64,000 nt of DNA from Thereva unica (lineage: Eukaryota; Arthropoda; Insecta; Diptera; Therevidae): positions 1 to 64,000 of the forward strand of contig CATLJY010000195.1 in assembly GCA_949987705.1 (NCBI GenBank). Direction: 5' to 3'. The notes under the pieces were generated by a model. The model did not search any database, was not told where the DNA came from, and saw nothing but the letters and a program-made list of their open reading frames with translations. The position numbers and the translations under genes are program-made. Positions 10,263-21,439 of the stretch are shown here, in pieces. Position 1 is the first letter of the stretch, and each line of letters opens with the position of its first letter.

Positions 10263-11057
10263 CTAGCATAGGTGAAGTACGGTAAAATTAACGTTTTGAT
10301 TAGCTTTGAACGAGTACCTAAGGGCAGAATGGAAGCCTACAGCCATAGACGACGCAAATTTCCATATATGTATTTTAGATAGAGTATGAGAGATCTGGTT
10401 ACGGCAAGTTAATTGTGAGTTCAGATAGACGCCTAGATTTTTAACTCGCAATTGATAAGGTAAGCGCGTCTTCATGAGAATGATAGGTGGAAGGAAGGAG
10501 GTGTCTAAATGACTCCTATACATTGGAATGCGGCAGGATTTCGATGCATTTAGCAGTAAGTGGTTGGAAAGAGACCATTGAGAAATACGCTCGAGATCGG
10601 CATTAATGTTGTTAACACAGTTCTCAACCAAACCAATAGGACTGTTTAAGTAAATTTGGACATCATTTGCATACATGTGCAGTTTACAGTTAAATACGGT
10701 ACGGCTGAGATCATTTATATACATGCTGAAAAGCAGCGGTCCTAGAATGGAGCCCTGCGGAACACCGCGGGTGATTGGCAAGGAGTCGGAGGTTGAATTT
10801 TGTAGCCATACTTGTTGAGATCGATTGTGCAAGTAACTCCGAATAAAGGAGGACGCAGAGGATGAAAACCTCATGTGGTCAATTAGCTTAGTTTCAAGGA
10901 GCGTATGGCTAACATTGTCGAAAGCCTTACTAAAGTCCAGGAGTACAAGAAAAGCAATGTCATGCGAATCAAGAGCCATTTGCAAATCGGTGGTCAGTTT
11001 CAGTAGTGCAGTTTCACAGCTACTGCTCTTGCGGAAACCAGACTGTGCATGGGACAA
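10263..11057 (-). pseudogene. LINE reverse transcriptase palm, active site changed
   Basis: 264 open codons starting at the Q-S-G-F-R-K motif. LLDFSKAFDNVSH is the first catalytic Asp motif and RGVPQGSILGPLLF is the template-grip motif. The catalytic box reads YANDVQIY where YADD or FADD is expected. One of the two paired metal-binding Asp residues is therefore Asn. With the breaks on both sides, this copy is inactive. Confidence 0.85.
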
Positions 11058-11063
11058 CAGGGA

Positions 11064-12044
11064 TCACATTTCGCAGTGCCCATCGATTTGCCACGACATT
11101 AATTTTTCTAGTACTTTGCCTAAGAAACATAGTATACTTATAGGACGATAATCAGCGGGGCTTTGCGGAGATTTGCACTTAGGTAATGCGATAACTTTTG
11201 CTTTTTTCCACTGAAGCGGAAAGTAGGATTTAGTGAGGCAACTATTAAAAATATGTGTGATATAGGGAAGTACCAGAGGAAAAATTAACTTTAGGAATAT
11301 GGGTGGGAGGTTGTCTGGACCAACAGATTCGGATTTAATTGAATAAAAAGCTTTATGGACTTCCGTATGATCCACATTGCGAAAACAAAAAACACCAGTA
11401 TTACTATTAGCTGCCCTTAAGTAATTACGATCTCCGCGTATATTTGATGCAGACGTAAAGTAATTATTTAGCTCATTAGCGCTAAGGTTGATATGTGTTT
11501 CACTTTCATTACCAAGAATACCAAGTTGCTTAATGTTGGTCCAAAGTTTCTTTAGGGGCAAATTCGGGTTAAGCTTAGACGAAAAGAAATGGGCTTTCGC
11601 TTTACGTATGGAGGAAGTTACTAAATTCCTAACCTTTTTGTAGGCTTTTAAGTTCGCATCGGTTTTGTTAATTTTATATTTTTTGAATAAGAATTCTCTC
11701 TCGGAGACAAGACGGCTGATTTTGGCGGAGAACCAGGGAGAAGTAGAGGAAAAAGTGCGTTTTGTTTTAACTGGGACAAAAGATTCGTGTAGTTGGAGAC
11801 ATAGCAAGCGAAAATGTTCTATTTGGTTGTCTATGTCAGAGATGCGGTATATTTGATCCCATGGTAGTGAAGAACATTCTTGCAATAGAGCCGGGACATC
11901 TATGGACTTGTAGTCACGATACGAAAACAATTTCCGTTGAGTGTTTTTTACTGAGAGTTTAAGGGAAAGGTACAGGATGTCGTGATCGAGGTAACTAGGT
12001 GGGCTGATCTGATTATGGAATAAAACGTTATCAACATTTGACAC
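11064..12044 (-). pseudogene. LINE linker and N-terminal reverse transcriptase segment
   Basis: 326 open codons. The first part ends the endonuclease (YLDHDILYLSLKL corresponds to the SDH region, here changed to LDHD). A Lys/Arg-rich linker follows. The RT start carries VGPDNLPPIFLK and WKKAKVIALPKC with DYRPISIL, which match RT motifs 0-2. It ends at a frameshift near 11060 that separates it from the palm segment. Confidence 0.8.
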
Positions 12045-12063
12045 AAAAAAGATATCCAGCAGG

Positions 12064-12645
12064 GATGGATTTATTAGTGTTTAGGTATGTCGGAAGTTGG
12101 TTAATGGGCTTTAAGTCAAACATTTTGAAGAAGTTGAGAAACTTTTTGGAAAGGGCGTTGTTGGATAAAATGTTTACATTAAAGTCACCACCAACCACGA
12201 TGCTCTCATAGTTATGGGTGGCATCGGCGAGTCATAATTCCAGTTCACTGGCTTCGGTCATCGAGAAAATTCGTGGAGGGCAGTAAACCACAGTGGCGAG
12301 ACATTTTCTATAACCACAGTTAATTTCAATGCTAAGGAATTCCAAGGGATTAGATGCAGATTCCTTAACTTTGAAAGACCTGAGGTTATTCTTCACATAT
12401 ATGGCTACTCCACCGCCAGAACGGTTCTTGCGATCATTTCGGTATAGATTGTACCCATCTAATGAAACAAGCTTCGTGGGGACATGATCGCGCAGTGAAG
12501 ATTCAGACACCAGTATGACGTGTATATTGGAACCACGAAAAATCTCCTGAAATTCATTGCGTAAGCCACGCGCATTAATGTGGCAAAAATTTAAGCCTTG
12601 AGCCCTGGTTTGGAAAACGTTGAGCAGTGTTCTAATTTTGTTCAT
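12064..12645 (-). pseudogene. LINE endonuclease domain, broken
   Basis: Starting at the ATG at 12645, the frame shows NFCHINARGLRNEFQEIF, the N-terminal Asn block of LINE apurinic-like endonucleases. SESSLRD, SGGGVAIYV and VYCPP follow. A TGA at 12234-12232 stops it. The same frame continues past the stop with VVGGDFNVNIL, the catalytic GDFN block, so this is a point nonsense change, not a deletion. A frameshift near 12060 passes into the next segment. The enzyme would nick target DNA to prime reverse transcription. Confidence 0.8.
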
Positions 12646-12700
12646 ATTTTTTTTTGTTTCTTAGTCGAAGTCACAGAAACAGGGTAACAGAGTGAAAGCA

Positions 12701-14231
12701 GGACGTGGCACGACTAAAAATTCCAAGTCTAAAAAAAAAGCAATAATATTCCATTACAAAATAGCGAAAAATGTAAAAAAAATAAACTATAAAATACAAA
12801 ATAATTAAAGAAGAAATTAAGAAAAAAATGAAAAGTAATATAAAAAAAAGTTCAACCCAAATAAAAACATACATGAAAACAAGCACAAGCCATTTAAACA
12901 GAATCTCCGCATTGATGAACGGGTTGCTCCAAATTCATTAGAGTGAGCTGGGAGTGAGAGAGGAGCTGGCGGCATCGTTCAGATCCAAAACTGATGTGAA
13001 TAAACGCGGCTGTTTATTTCTCTCCAGCTGCACATATTAATCCCTACAGGACAGCTTCATAATTGCTCCGCACTGCATATTGTTCTACTTATCTTGCTGT
13101 GGACCGGGTAAAAATTTACTTACTACTATTTTATGAAAATTTCGAATTTCCTTGAACGAGGGGAAATATAATTTCCCCGCTTCTCCTTGCATAATAAAGT
13201 ACAGGGATAGAAATTGCTTAAATTTGTGTAACTTCTTGCATCGCGGGATACGCATTAGTTCGGGGATAAACGTACAGAATATTTTAATCGAGAAAATAAA
13301 CTAGGAAAATAAATCAAGTGAATTCCTTTGATATATGAAAATGAAGTGACGGAACCTTTAATTTTTTTTAAAAATTTAATTTTTTTTTTTCAAAATCTGA
13401 AATTTCGCCCTTCTAATTGCGCCCGGTGCAGGTGCATAATTCACACTTATAAAAGCGTTGTCCCTGATTCGGAGTCGACGAATTTTTTGACTGTTTTTCC
13501 GGCTCCGATTCCACTAACTAGGAAATTTCTTCCCACTCTGACTCCTACTCGATAGCCCTAATTACCACTATTCACCGCTCAGAAGCAATGATCACACTTA
13601 CAACAATTCGGAAATGTTATTGCATCTCATATTTTCATACAATACTTGTTGTTTTCCCTATTCCAGTAATGGTGCTACCATCCACATATGTCTATATTTA
13701 GTTAGAAGTTCTCTTGTACTCAGGACATTTAGGTAGATACGAGTACGTTAAGTTTTACAATAACCCTCTAAAGTGTTAGTACTTTTACAAACAAAAGTTT
13801 TCAATTCATCTATTGATTTGCCTAATGAACCCACTACAAAACTGCATATAAATATACTTATGACGAGCAGATTTACAAGTGTTTCCCATTCACGTTCAGT
13901 AAGTTCAAAACGCATTTCAAGGCCCGCAAATAATTTCCAGTGTTGTTTACTAGTCCATATTTTCATTCCATAGCCCTAGTGGAGTGTTTTGATATAACAA
14001 CAGAATTTCGATTCAAAAGAAGTACAAGGCCCTCAATACCACTACTAGACTACTTGCTAGTGTGGAACAATAAAACCGTTTCAATTTGCCTACATTCCTA
14101 ATTTGTGTGTTAAATTTAAATCTGACACAAAAAACACACCTCCAACACAAGTTTTACCTTGCACCAGCCCCTTATCAACAAGCATGATTGTTCGATGAAC
14201 CATAATCACGTTTTGCTATTTTCCCATATTG
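12701..14231. other. No gene seen
   Basis: AT-rich intron sequence. The phrase TTGCGCCCGGTGCA near 13415 also occurs near 8517, which suggests a shared unidentified repeat. A 72-codon minus-strand ORF (13966-13748) with one hydrophobic stretch matches nothing I recognise. Confidence 0.3.
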
Positions 14232-14765
14232 CACGGAGAAAAATTTTCGATAGAATACACTTAATTTTAAGTTCGTTTGACTTAAATTTAATGTACGTAT
14301 ATGGATAGCATCATTGTTGAGTAGGAGTAGCTACAAAATTTAAGTAACTTTCGAACGCTCTTCGAGTTTACACAACTATAAGTAAAAATAATTGTAATTG
14401 TCTAATAATTGTGACATATTGTTGAACATAAACTTTACACAAAAAATCTGGTAAATTTACATTACAACTTATGTAATATTTGCCGAAAATATTTGTAAAA
14501 ATAGAAACTTATCGCAGTATAAAACTTATGTAAAAGCTACATAAGAGATTAAGAATAAACTCTACTCAAGTTAAATAGAAGAGTAACATAAATAAAATAA
14601 TAGTCAAGCTCCTTAAATATTACTTTTATTTAATGTAAATTATACCTAATAGGTATACAATCATTTTGTATTTTTTAGCTATGGGTATTATTTAAAAAAA
14701 AATGCAATAACAAATTCATATATATTATAGATTTTATTTATTATTCAATATTTGTCTTACAATGT

Positions 14766-17246
14766 TCAAATCATACAACGAGTCATTACAAATAATTTTT
14801 CATTTTTTTCAATAAAGAGACATTGTTCAAAACTTGGGAGATTATCATAAAGTATTACATTCAAATTTTCACTCCTTTTAACTTCATATGCAAAAAAATG
14901 ATTATTAAAACAAATAGAATGTAACTTATGTACTAAAAAATACGAATTATTATTAGCAATATACACGCTATCGATAATTCCAAAAACAGGGAAAGTGTTT
15001 ATTTCAACTATAATTACTGTTTCTGCTGTATATTTAATTCCTGAAACAATCAGCCAGGAAACTTCATTTATAGAGTTTTTAGGAACTATGTTTGAAAAGT
15101 ATTTTTTGTAAACATTCTTTGAAAGTTTTCTTTGAGTTCCTATTTCTCTATCTTGAGATAGACTTAAATTATTAATATATGAACAGAATTTTAATTGATT
15201 TTTCACAGCTATGGTATGGATCACATTTGTTCGATTATGCGAAAGATTTGCAGTAATTTTACCCTCTCTATGTTTCGATTCATATCGCATAGTAGAGTAA
15301 CGAACAGGTGGTCCAAGAGAAAGAATTATTCTGATATAATGTGTTAAGAAGTGAAACTTTGGTGTCAAAGTTTCGTTAAACAATTCTTGATATTGTTTAT
15401 GATGAACATAAATTAAAGATTTCAACCAAGGCAGATACTCAGATTTTATTTTGGGTGACGTTAAGAACTGAACAATAACTCTTAATTTTAAGTATAGTTG
15501 CCAAACTGGATCATTATTGGGAATCAAGTCTCCAACTAAAAACGGAAAAATACGTACAAAACATAGTGCTTCACTAGCTGACATTTTAAATTTCACGTTT
15601 TTTGCTGATTCTAATTTTAATTGTGGAGGTTTATTTGAGGATTCCAATGGACCATAATTAAAAACTCTCAATCTAAAATTTAGTAGAGATAAATCAAAGG
15701 CTTTTAGTTGGAAGATAAAATAATTCACTATTGATGTCATAACGTAAATGCAGACTCCCTCATGGAGGTCATGCATGAGATCTACTATCATATTGCTGCA
15801 AACATGAAACCCTTCGAGACGATTCCATATACACAATTCTTTAATACCTGTCTTACTCTGGTCTTGTAAATCGACATCAATTTTATAATTTTCAGGAGTT
15901 CTTAATGTGTAAAAATTTTCTAAGCACTGAACTTGACATTCTGCATTTGAAGACCTACAAATTCTACAATAAAAATTGCTAGAGAAACTTTCAACAAAAC
16001 CTAATATTCCATTCAATCCTAGATTGTCACCCAAAATTGCAACACATTGAAAATAAATTTTTTCTTCCTGGCCCTCATTTTTCACAATTATTCCAGTTTG
16101 ATACAAATTGTTCAATTTATGTATCAATTGATTGAACACAGCTGCATTACCAAAATCTTTGCGATCGTCTGAATGAAATAATAAAGCTAAGAAAATATTA
16201 TTTATAGTAGATGCACGTTTGGGTGGCAAACACGCGATAGATACATAGACTGCACCTAGTTTATTGAAACCAGCATGAGCACCAAGAGGGTTTCCTGCTT
16301 CGTATTCGTCAAAATAGACGAACAATGGAAGAACAAATTTATCACCAAATTCATTTTTTTTTAACCGCCACAAACTACCTTGTATTACATTTCGCAAAGA
16401 ATGAAAATCATGTTCCAATTCGTTCATATATTCTTTAATTTCTTTCAATATATTAGGAGCTTCTAAGAAAACTTTCAATGTTTTATCTAATGATATGTAT
16501 TCTGCAGTAACATTTATCACACGTTCAACGATGTGATTATTTATTTTCTTTGCTATTTTTGATTGACCTATCTGAAACTTTTCAGGAGGACAGTATAATT
16601 TATATGTTTCTAAATATTGAAATCGTTTATATTCTGAATGAAAATCATTGAAAACTTCACTGAAATCTTCAAATATAGAATTTAAATTATCAGATATTTG
16701 TGTATCATTTAAATTAAGTGACTGTAATACTTCACGTACTTTTTCTTGTATGTTTGGAATAAAAGAGTCTTCGACTAGTGATCTTACATTATCTAAAATA
16801 AATTGAACATTTTTCCGTGATATTAATGATTCATTATACATACTTAATACAAATGAACAAACTTCAGATTTGATTAATTCTTTTACATTGATAGTATTAG
16901 TAGCCACTAAATCTGTCGTCGAAGACTCACAATATGATTCATTTAAGCTCACTTGAGTACAACTGCTATCAAACATTTTTTCTTGACTTATCATATTATT
17001 AATTGAACAGTTATCATCATTATTATGTAGCCTGTTAAACCCTGTATCAGATTCAATTTCCGAAACAGAATGCACATGTAATAAATTTAAATGTTTTCTG
17101 AAAGAATTGACTGAGTTATATTGACGATTACATTCATTAATAGTACAAAAATAATTATCATGAGGTTTCATATTATGAACATTTTTTAAATGCCAAATTA
17201 AGTGATTTGATGTATCAAAGAATAAGTTACATTGATGGCAATTCAT
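14766..17246 (-). CDS. CACTA-type transposase-like protein with N-terminal zinc fingers
   Basis: An uninterrupted 826-codon ORF, very probably the transposase that cuts and joins the element's ends in the nucleus. Residues 3-24 form a C2H2 finger (MNCHQCNLFF...HLIWH). A second finger-like unit (CTINEC...HLNLLH) lies around 33-58, and both suit DNA binding. A Ser/Asn-rich segment follows. A core with DLMHDLHEGV around residues 489-498 matches the D-x-MHD-x-EG motif repeatedly seen in animal EnSpm/CACTA-type transposases. A Cys pattern (CRICRS) precedes it. The ATG at 17246 lies only 42 bp after the stop of the other gene on the same strand, so it may use the same promoter or alternative splicing. 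No internal stop or frameshift is present, so it could be functional. Confidence 0.8.
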   Translation of the reverse strand: MNCHQCNLFFDTSNHLIWHLKNVHNMKPHDNYFCTINECNRQYNSVNSFRKHLNLLHVHSVSEIESDTGFNRLHNNDDNCSINNMISQEKMFDSSCTQVSLNESYCESSTTDLVATNTINVKELIKSEVCSFVLSMYNESLISRKNVQFILDNVRSLVEDSFIPNIQEKVREVLQSLNLNDTQISDNLNSIFEDFSEVFNDFHSEYKRFQYLETYKLYCPPEKFQIGQSKIAKKINNHIVERVINVTAEYISLDKTLKVFLEAPNILKEIKEYMNELEHDFHSLRNVIQGSLWRLKKNEFGDKFVLPLFVYFDEYEAGNPLGAHAGFNKLGAVYVSIACLPPKRASTINNIFLALLFHSDDRKDFGNAAVFNQLIHKLNNLYQTGIIVKNEGQEEKIYFQCVAILGDNLGLNGILGFVESFSSNFYCRICRSSNAECQVQCLENFYTLRTPENYKIDVDLQDQSKTGIKELCIWNRLEGFHVCSNMIVDLMHDLHEGVCIYVMTSIVNYFIFQLKAFDLSLLNFRLRVFNYGPLESSNKPPQLKLESAKNVKFKMSASEALCFVRIFPFLVGDLIPNNDPVWQLYLKLRVIVQFLTSPKIKSEYLPWLKSLIYVHHKQYQELFNETLTPKFHFLTHYIRIILSLGPPVRYSTMRYESKHREGKITANLSHNRTNVIHTIAVKNQLKFCSYINNLSLSQDREIGTQRKLSKNVYKKYFSNIVPKNSINEVSWLIVSGIKYTAETVIIVEINTFPVFGIIDSVYIANNNSYFLVHKLHSICFNNHFFAYEVKRSENLNVILYDNLPSFEQCLFIEKNEKLFVMTRCMI

Positions 17247-18162
17247 ATTTAAAAATTTCGAAATTAGAGTTTTAAATTCAAGAAAAAATTATTGACCATT
17301 ATTTTCATACACTTCTATGTCGGAAATCAAACTGGAAACATCGGTATATTTTTCTGGACTAATACTCATTTTATAAATTAGTTTTTCGATAAAAATCCAA
17401 ATATGCTTACATTCTTTTTGATATTCAGCATGAAGTCCATAATGCGATTTGAAACACATATCGATACATTGTTCAGGGGAAGGTAAATTATAAGTAATAT
17501 TATTAATTGTTAAAGATGAAGAAATTGCACCATTTAACTTGCCTACAAATGTGCAGAATGGCTGGCAGGTACTTTTACTTCGCTCCACTAACTTCTGTCT
17601 CTGATAGAGGATTATAGGCAGATCTTCTGATTTCTGGAATTTTATTTACATAATATATAAATAATCATTTGTTTAGCTTTCTGTAAAAAAACCGCTTACC
17701 ACTGCATGTACAAAAAGTATTTTCTGGACTTCAAGTTTGGAACATCTTCGATTTTTTCCTTTGCCCCACTGTGATGGACCCAACAAATATGGTAGGACAA
17801 AAAATGCTAACAGATTCACCTTTCCTGGAAATCAATACACCGTTCTATAAACTTTGTTATTCATTTTTTCAACACGTTCTTGTATTCAGTCAAAAATGTA
17901 AAATATAACTTACCGCTTGAAATGAGATCGTCGTTATATTTTAAAATGTCTATAATTTCTTGAACAGATGAATTTTGGGCAAGTGAAATTAATGTTTTTG
18001 CAGTTTTCGGCCAATTCACAAAAAAATTATCCTTAGCATCAGGAAATTTAGCAGAAAAATCTTCTTGAAGTAAAAGATATCCATTAGCCAGTCGAAGAGC
18101 AAAGTAATCGTCGTAATATGATTGGATGTCACCAGTATAATTTTTCTCACGTAAATCACGAC

Positions 18163-21100
18163 AGGGGGGGCGAACGGCTAACAAAGATCTCGGAAGGTGG
18201 TGACACCCGATTTGTCACTTCTATTAAAATCCGAGAAGATCTACTGCATACAAACACCTAGCAGACCTGTTAGCAAGTCCTAATCCCACCTCCCCGCGGT
18301 GCCCTCTGGGGTACTTCTTCGGAAGGAGCTAACGGGAGACGGGCGAATGGCGAGCTCTCTGCGCCACAAAACAGAGCTTTAAGTCGGTTGGGCTGAGGGT
18401 TAGCAACCCGCTCCCATAAAAATCACCATTGCTACGAATCGGCAAACAATGCCTCGGAACCGGATGGACAACACGACGACGACCTTTGCTTTTCGAACAA
18501 GGACACGAATCGGATCATGGAATGTGAGAACAATGCTTGCTGAGGGACGGCTGGATGAAGTCCTCAACGAGATGAATCGATATAAAATCAAGATCATGGG
18601 ACTTAGCGAGACCAGATGGCCCGATGCGGGGGAACATATCTGCCCAAATGGTGAGTCCTTCTTATATTCTGGGAGAAATGAAACTGAAAGCCGTAGGAGT
18701 GGCGTTGGCGTAATACTCACCAAAGAAGCCAGGTCCAGCCTCATTAGCTGGTCACCAGTTTCTGAGAGGATTATTACCGTGCGCCTGCGTACCAGACTAA
18801 GAAGTACTACGGTAGTCCAATGCTATGCTCCAACTGAAGACGCAGAAGATGACATCAAAGACGAGTTCTATATGCGACTGAATGAGGTTTTTCGCTCTAT
18901 TCCAAGGGGAGACATCATTGTATTAATGGGTGACTTAAACGCACAAATCGGCCGCGACAACACCGGTCTTGAACAAACAATTGGAAAACAAGGCCTAAGC
19001 CAGGTTACCAATAACAATGGTGAGCTTTTCGTTGACTTTTGTAGTTCCCATCAACTCATGGTAGGTGGAACTTACTTTTGCCACAAGAAGATACACAAAG
19101 AGACCTGGGTATCACCCGATGGTAGAACGAGAAATCAGATAGATCACGTGGCCGTCAGCCGCAGATGGAGAACCATTCTGGAGGATGTCAGGAGCTTCAG
19201 GGGAGCGGACACTGGAAGCGACCACCATTTGGTAGTAGCAACTATTCGCCTTAGAATCGCTGCAATCAGAAACGTTCAACGCGATGTTATAAACCGTAGA
19301 CGGTTTAACGTTGACCTTCTGCAGGAGACCGCTAAAAAGCGAGAATTTGCTGGAAACCTGCAGCAAATATTAAACCAGCAAACCGTTTCTGACGACACAA
19401 ATATTGAAGAGCTGTGGAGTAGAACAAAGGGCGCTATATTGACGGCTGCGGAAACGAGCGTCGGTTATGTCCAGAGAAACATGCAACATTGGATCTCGGA
19501 CACTACCTGGCAAAAAATAGAACGCAGGAGGGCCCTCAAAAATAACGTAAACTCTACAAGCGACCCGGAAAGACGTCACCAACTTGAACGGGAATATTCC
19601 CAATTACACCGGGAAGTAAAGAGAAGTGTCCGGCGTGATAAAAGGCAGCAGATAAATGAGCTCGCAGAAAAAGCGGAAAACGCGGCAAACACAGGCAACA
19701 GTAAAGTGCTGTACCAAATTACTAAACAGCTCTCGGGAAAGCACTCTACTAAAAAACATGCCGTTAAGAGTGAGGATGGAAGGCTGTTGTGCAGCGACGA
19801 GGAGCAACTCCAAAGATGGAGAGATTACTTCTTCGCCGCCCTGAATGGTTCACTTGCACAAGAACCTCAGGAAAACAGCAACAATGCACAGCCGATTAGA
19901 ATCAACACCCGGGCCCCATCCAAGACGGAAATAGTAACCGCAATTCATGCGATGGCCAATGGTAAAGCAGCTGGAAAAGATGGCATCCCGCCAGAATTGT
20001 TGAAAGCCGATTCAAGCCTCATAGCAGATGCGCTTCAGCCAATCCTGGAAATAGCATGGAACACCTGTACCTTTCCGGAGGATTGGACGGAAGGTATCAT
20101 AGTCAAAATACCCAAAAAGGGGGACCTAACAATATGCGACAACTGGAGAGGCATCTGTCTATTATCTACTGTGGGTAAAATCCTGTCCCACGTTATATTA
20201 TCAAGGATAAGAGAGGCAGTAGACCGAACGCTTAGAAGGCAGCAGGCCGGATTCAGGAAGGGCCGCTCATGTATAGACCATATTAACACCTTGAGAATCA
20301 TAGTGGAGCAGTCTACTGAATTCCGATCCCCCCTTTACCTTGCTTTCGTAGATTATGAGAAAGCGTTCGACTCGGTTAATAGGAGCTTTATATGGCAGGC
20401 ACTACGGCGACGTGGACTGCCTGATAAAATAATAGAATTGATAAAAGCCCTTTACAACAATTCCAAATGCAGAGTTCTCCATAATGGAAAATTATCCGAC
20501 AGCTTCGAGGTGAATTCAGGAGTACGACAAGGATGTCTACTTTCGCCATTACTATTTCTTATAGTAATAAATGACATTCTTGTCGGCGCTCTAGATAGTA
20601 GAACAGGCGGCATACAATGGGGTTTGCTAGATCGCCTTAAGGACCTCGACTACGCGGATGATATCTGTTTGCTGGCCCACAGACATCAGGAGCTAAAAAA
20701 CATGTTAAACAATTTGGCAACAGAAAGTAGTCTAGCAGGCTTAAGGCTGAATCCGAACAAAACCAAAGAAATGCGGATAAATGCAAACACACTTGAACGA
20801 ACTGCGCTGAATAACCGTGACGTGGAACTGGTAGATAAATTCTGCTACCTCGGTAGCATTATTACCGAAAATGGCGGTGCAGAAGAAGACGTCAGTTCCA
20901 GAATAAATAAAGCACGAAGCGCATATGCATGCCTGTTCCGCATATGGAGATCAACGGAGATCTCAACTAACACCAAATTGCGGCTGTTCAACTCCAACGT
21001 TAAGGCAGTTCTTTTGTACGGTTGCGAAACATGGAAAGTCACCCAATTCATCACAGGGCGCCTACAAGTCTTCATCAACAGATGCCTGCGTCGTATCCTA

Positions 21101-21439
21101 AAAATCCGCTGGCAAGATAGAATTTCAAATGAAGAGCTATGGCGCCGTGCCGGCCAAGAAAGGATAGACGACCAAATCAGGCGAAGGAAATGGAATTGGG
21201 TTGGCCACACCTTGCGACGCGATAACGAAAACCTAGCCAAACAGGCCCTTGACTGGAACCCGCAAGGATCCCGTCGAGTTGGAAGACCTAGAACAACGTG
21301 GAGGAGGACCCTACTAGCAGAGGCCGCAACAACTGGGAGATCCTGGTCAGAGCTGAGAGCTGTCGCGCAAAACAGAGTCCGCTGGAGGGCAACTGTTTCC
21401 GCCCTATGTCCCATGAGGGATTAAAGGGGCACAAAGAAG
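18163..21439 (+). mobile_element. RTE-like non-LTR retrotransposon, apparently complete
   Basis: It is flanked by a perfect 10-bp TSD AAATCACGAC (18153-18162 and 21440-21449). The 5' end starts with a G run and a GC-rich leader of about 285 bp. One ORF (18449-21424) nearly fills the rest, and the 3' end is a short AAAGAAG-type tail. It lies antisense to the CACTA gene it interrupts. The lack of any stop, the clean TSD and the undisturbed host frame all point to recent insertion. Confidence 0.92.
18449..21424 (+). CDS. Endonuclease/reverse transcriptase polyprotein of the RTE-like element
   Basis: 991 codons without a break. The apurinic-like endonuclease (about residues 20-260) shows IGSWNVRTM, LSETRW, VLMGDLNAQIG and SDHHLVVATI, including the expected Asn, Glu, Asp and His residues. 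The reverse transcriptase (about 480-760) shows AAGKDGIPPELLK, QQAGFRKGRS, AFVDYEKAFDS (near 632), GVRQGCLLSPLLF and an intact YADD at about 735-738. The C-terminal part has RKWNWVGHTLRR near 914 and GRPRTTW, then ends in LCPMRD, typical of this insect and vertebrate RTE-related group. The protein would nick DNA and copy its RNA in place. The start ATG at 18449 is the first long-frame Met after the leader. All catalytic residues I can check are present, so activity is plausible. Confidence 0.93.
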   Translation: MPRNRMDNTTTTFAFRTRTRIGSWNVRTMLAEGRLDEVLNEMNRYKIKIMGLSETRWPDAGEHICPNGESFLYSGRNETESRRSGVGVILTKEARSSLISWSPVSERIITVRLRTRLRSTTVVQCYAPTEDAEDDIKDEFYMRLNEVFRSIPRGDIIVLMGDLNAQIGRDNTGLEQTIGKQGLSQVTNNNGELFVDFCSSHQLMVGGTYFCHKKIHKETWVSPDGRTRNQIDHVAVSRRWRTILEDVRSFRGADTGSDHHLVVATIRLRIAAIRNVQRDVINRRRFNVDLLQETAKKREFAGNLQQILNQQTVSDDTNIEELWSRTKGAILTAAETSVGYVQRNMQHWISDTTWQKIERRRALKNNVNSTSDPERRHQLEREYSQLHREVKRSVRRDKRQQINELAEKAENAANTGNSKVLYQITKQLSGKHSTKKHAVKSEDGRLLCSDEEQLQRWRDYFFAALNGSLAQEPQENSNNAQPIRINTRAPSKTEIVTAIHAMANGKAAGKDGIPPELLKADSSLIADALQPILEIAWNTCTFPEDWTEGIIVKIPKKGDLTICDNWRGICLLSTVGKILSHVILSRIREAVDRTLRRQQAGFRKGRSCIDHINTLRIIVEQSTEFRSPLYLAFVDYEKAFDSVNRSFIWQALRRRGLPDKIIELIKALYNNSKCRVLHNGKLSDSFEVNSGVRQGCLLSPLLFLIVINDILVGALDSRTGGIQWGLLDRLKDLDYADDICLLAHRHQELKNMLNNLATESSLAGLRLNPNKTKEMRINANTLERTALNNRDVELVDKFCYLGSIITENGGAEEDVSSRINKARSAYACLFRIWRSTEISTNTKLRLFNSNVKAVLLYGCETWKVTQFITGRLQVFINRCLRRILKIRWQDRISNEELWRRAGQERIDDQIRRRKWNWVGHTLRRDNENLAKQALDWNPQGSRRVGRPRTTWRRTLLAEAATTGRSWSELRAVAQNRVRWRATVSALCPMRD

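Larger units (their letters stand above)
9760..12700 (-). mobile_element. Decayed CR1/jockey-type non-LTR retrotransposon
   Basis: In order on the minus strand: endonuclease (12645 down to about 12064), linker and N-terminal RT (12044-11064), RT palm (11057-10263) and C-terminal domain (10116-9853). One in-frame stop and several frameshifts break what was one ORF2. A 5' boundary near 12700 and a 3' boundary near 9700-9760 are guesses. The SINE at 9200-9694 directly abuts the 3' side on the same strand. No TSD could be fixed. Confidence 0.8.

Noticed and set aside
13748..13966. 72-codon minus-strand ORF with a hydrophobic stretch, considered as a receptor exon
   Set aside because: It resembles no receptor family I can name and has no supporting exons.
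20845..21414. Long minus-strand ORF of 189 codons
   Set aside because: It is the antisense shadow of the RTE-like ORF and carries no motif of its own.
18449..21424. Reverse transcriptase as part of a domesticated or defence system
   Set aside because: The endonuclease domain, TSD, leader and tail show an ordinary autonomous LINE. No accessory genes or template repeats are linked.
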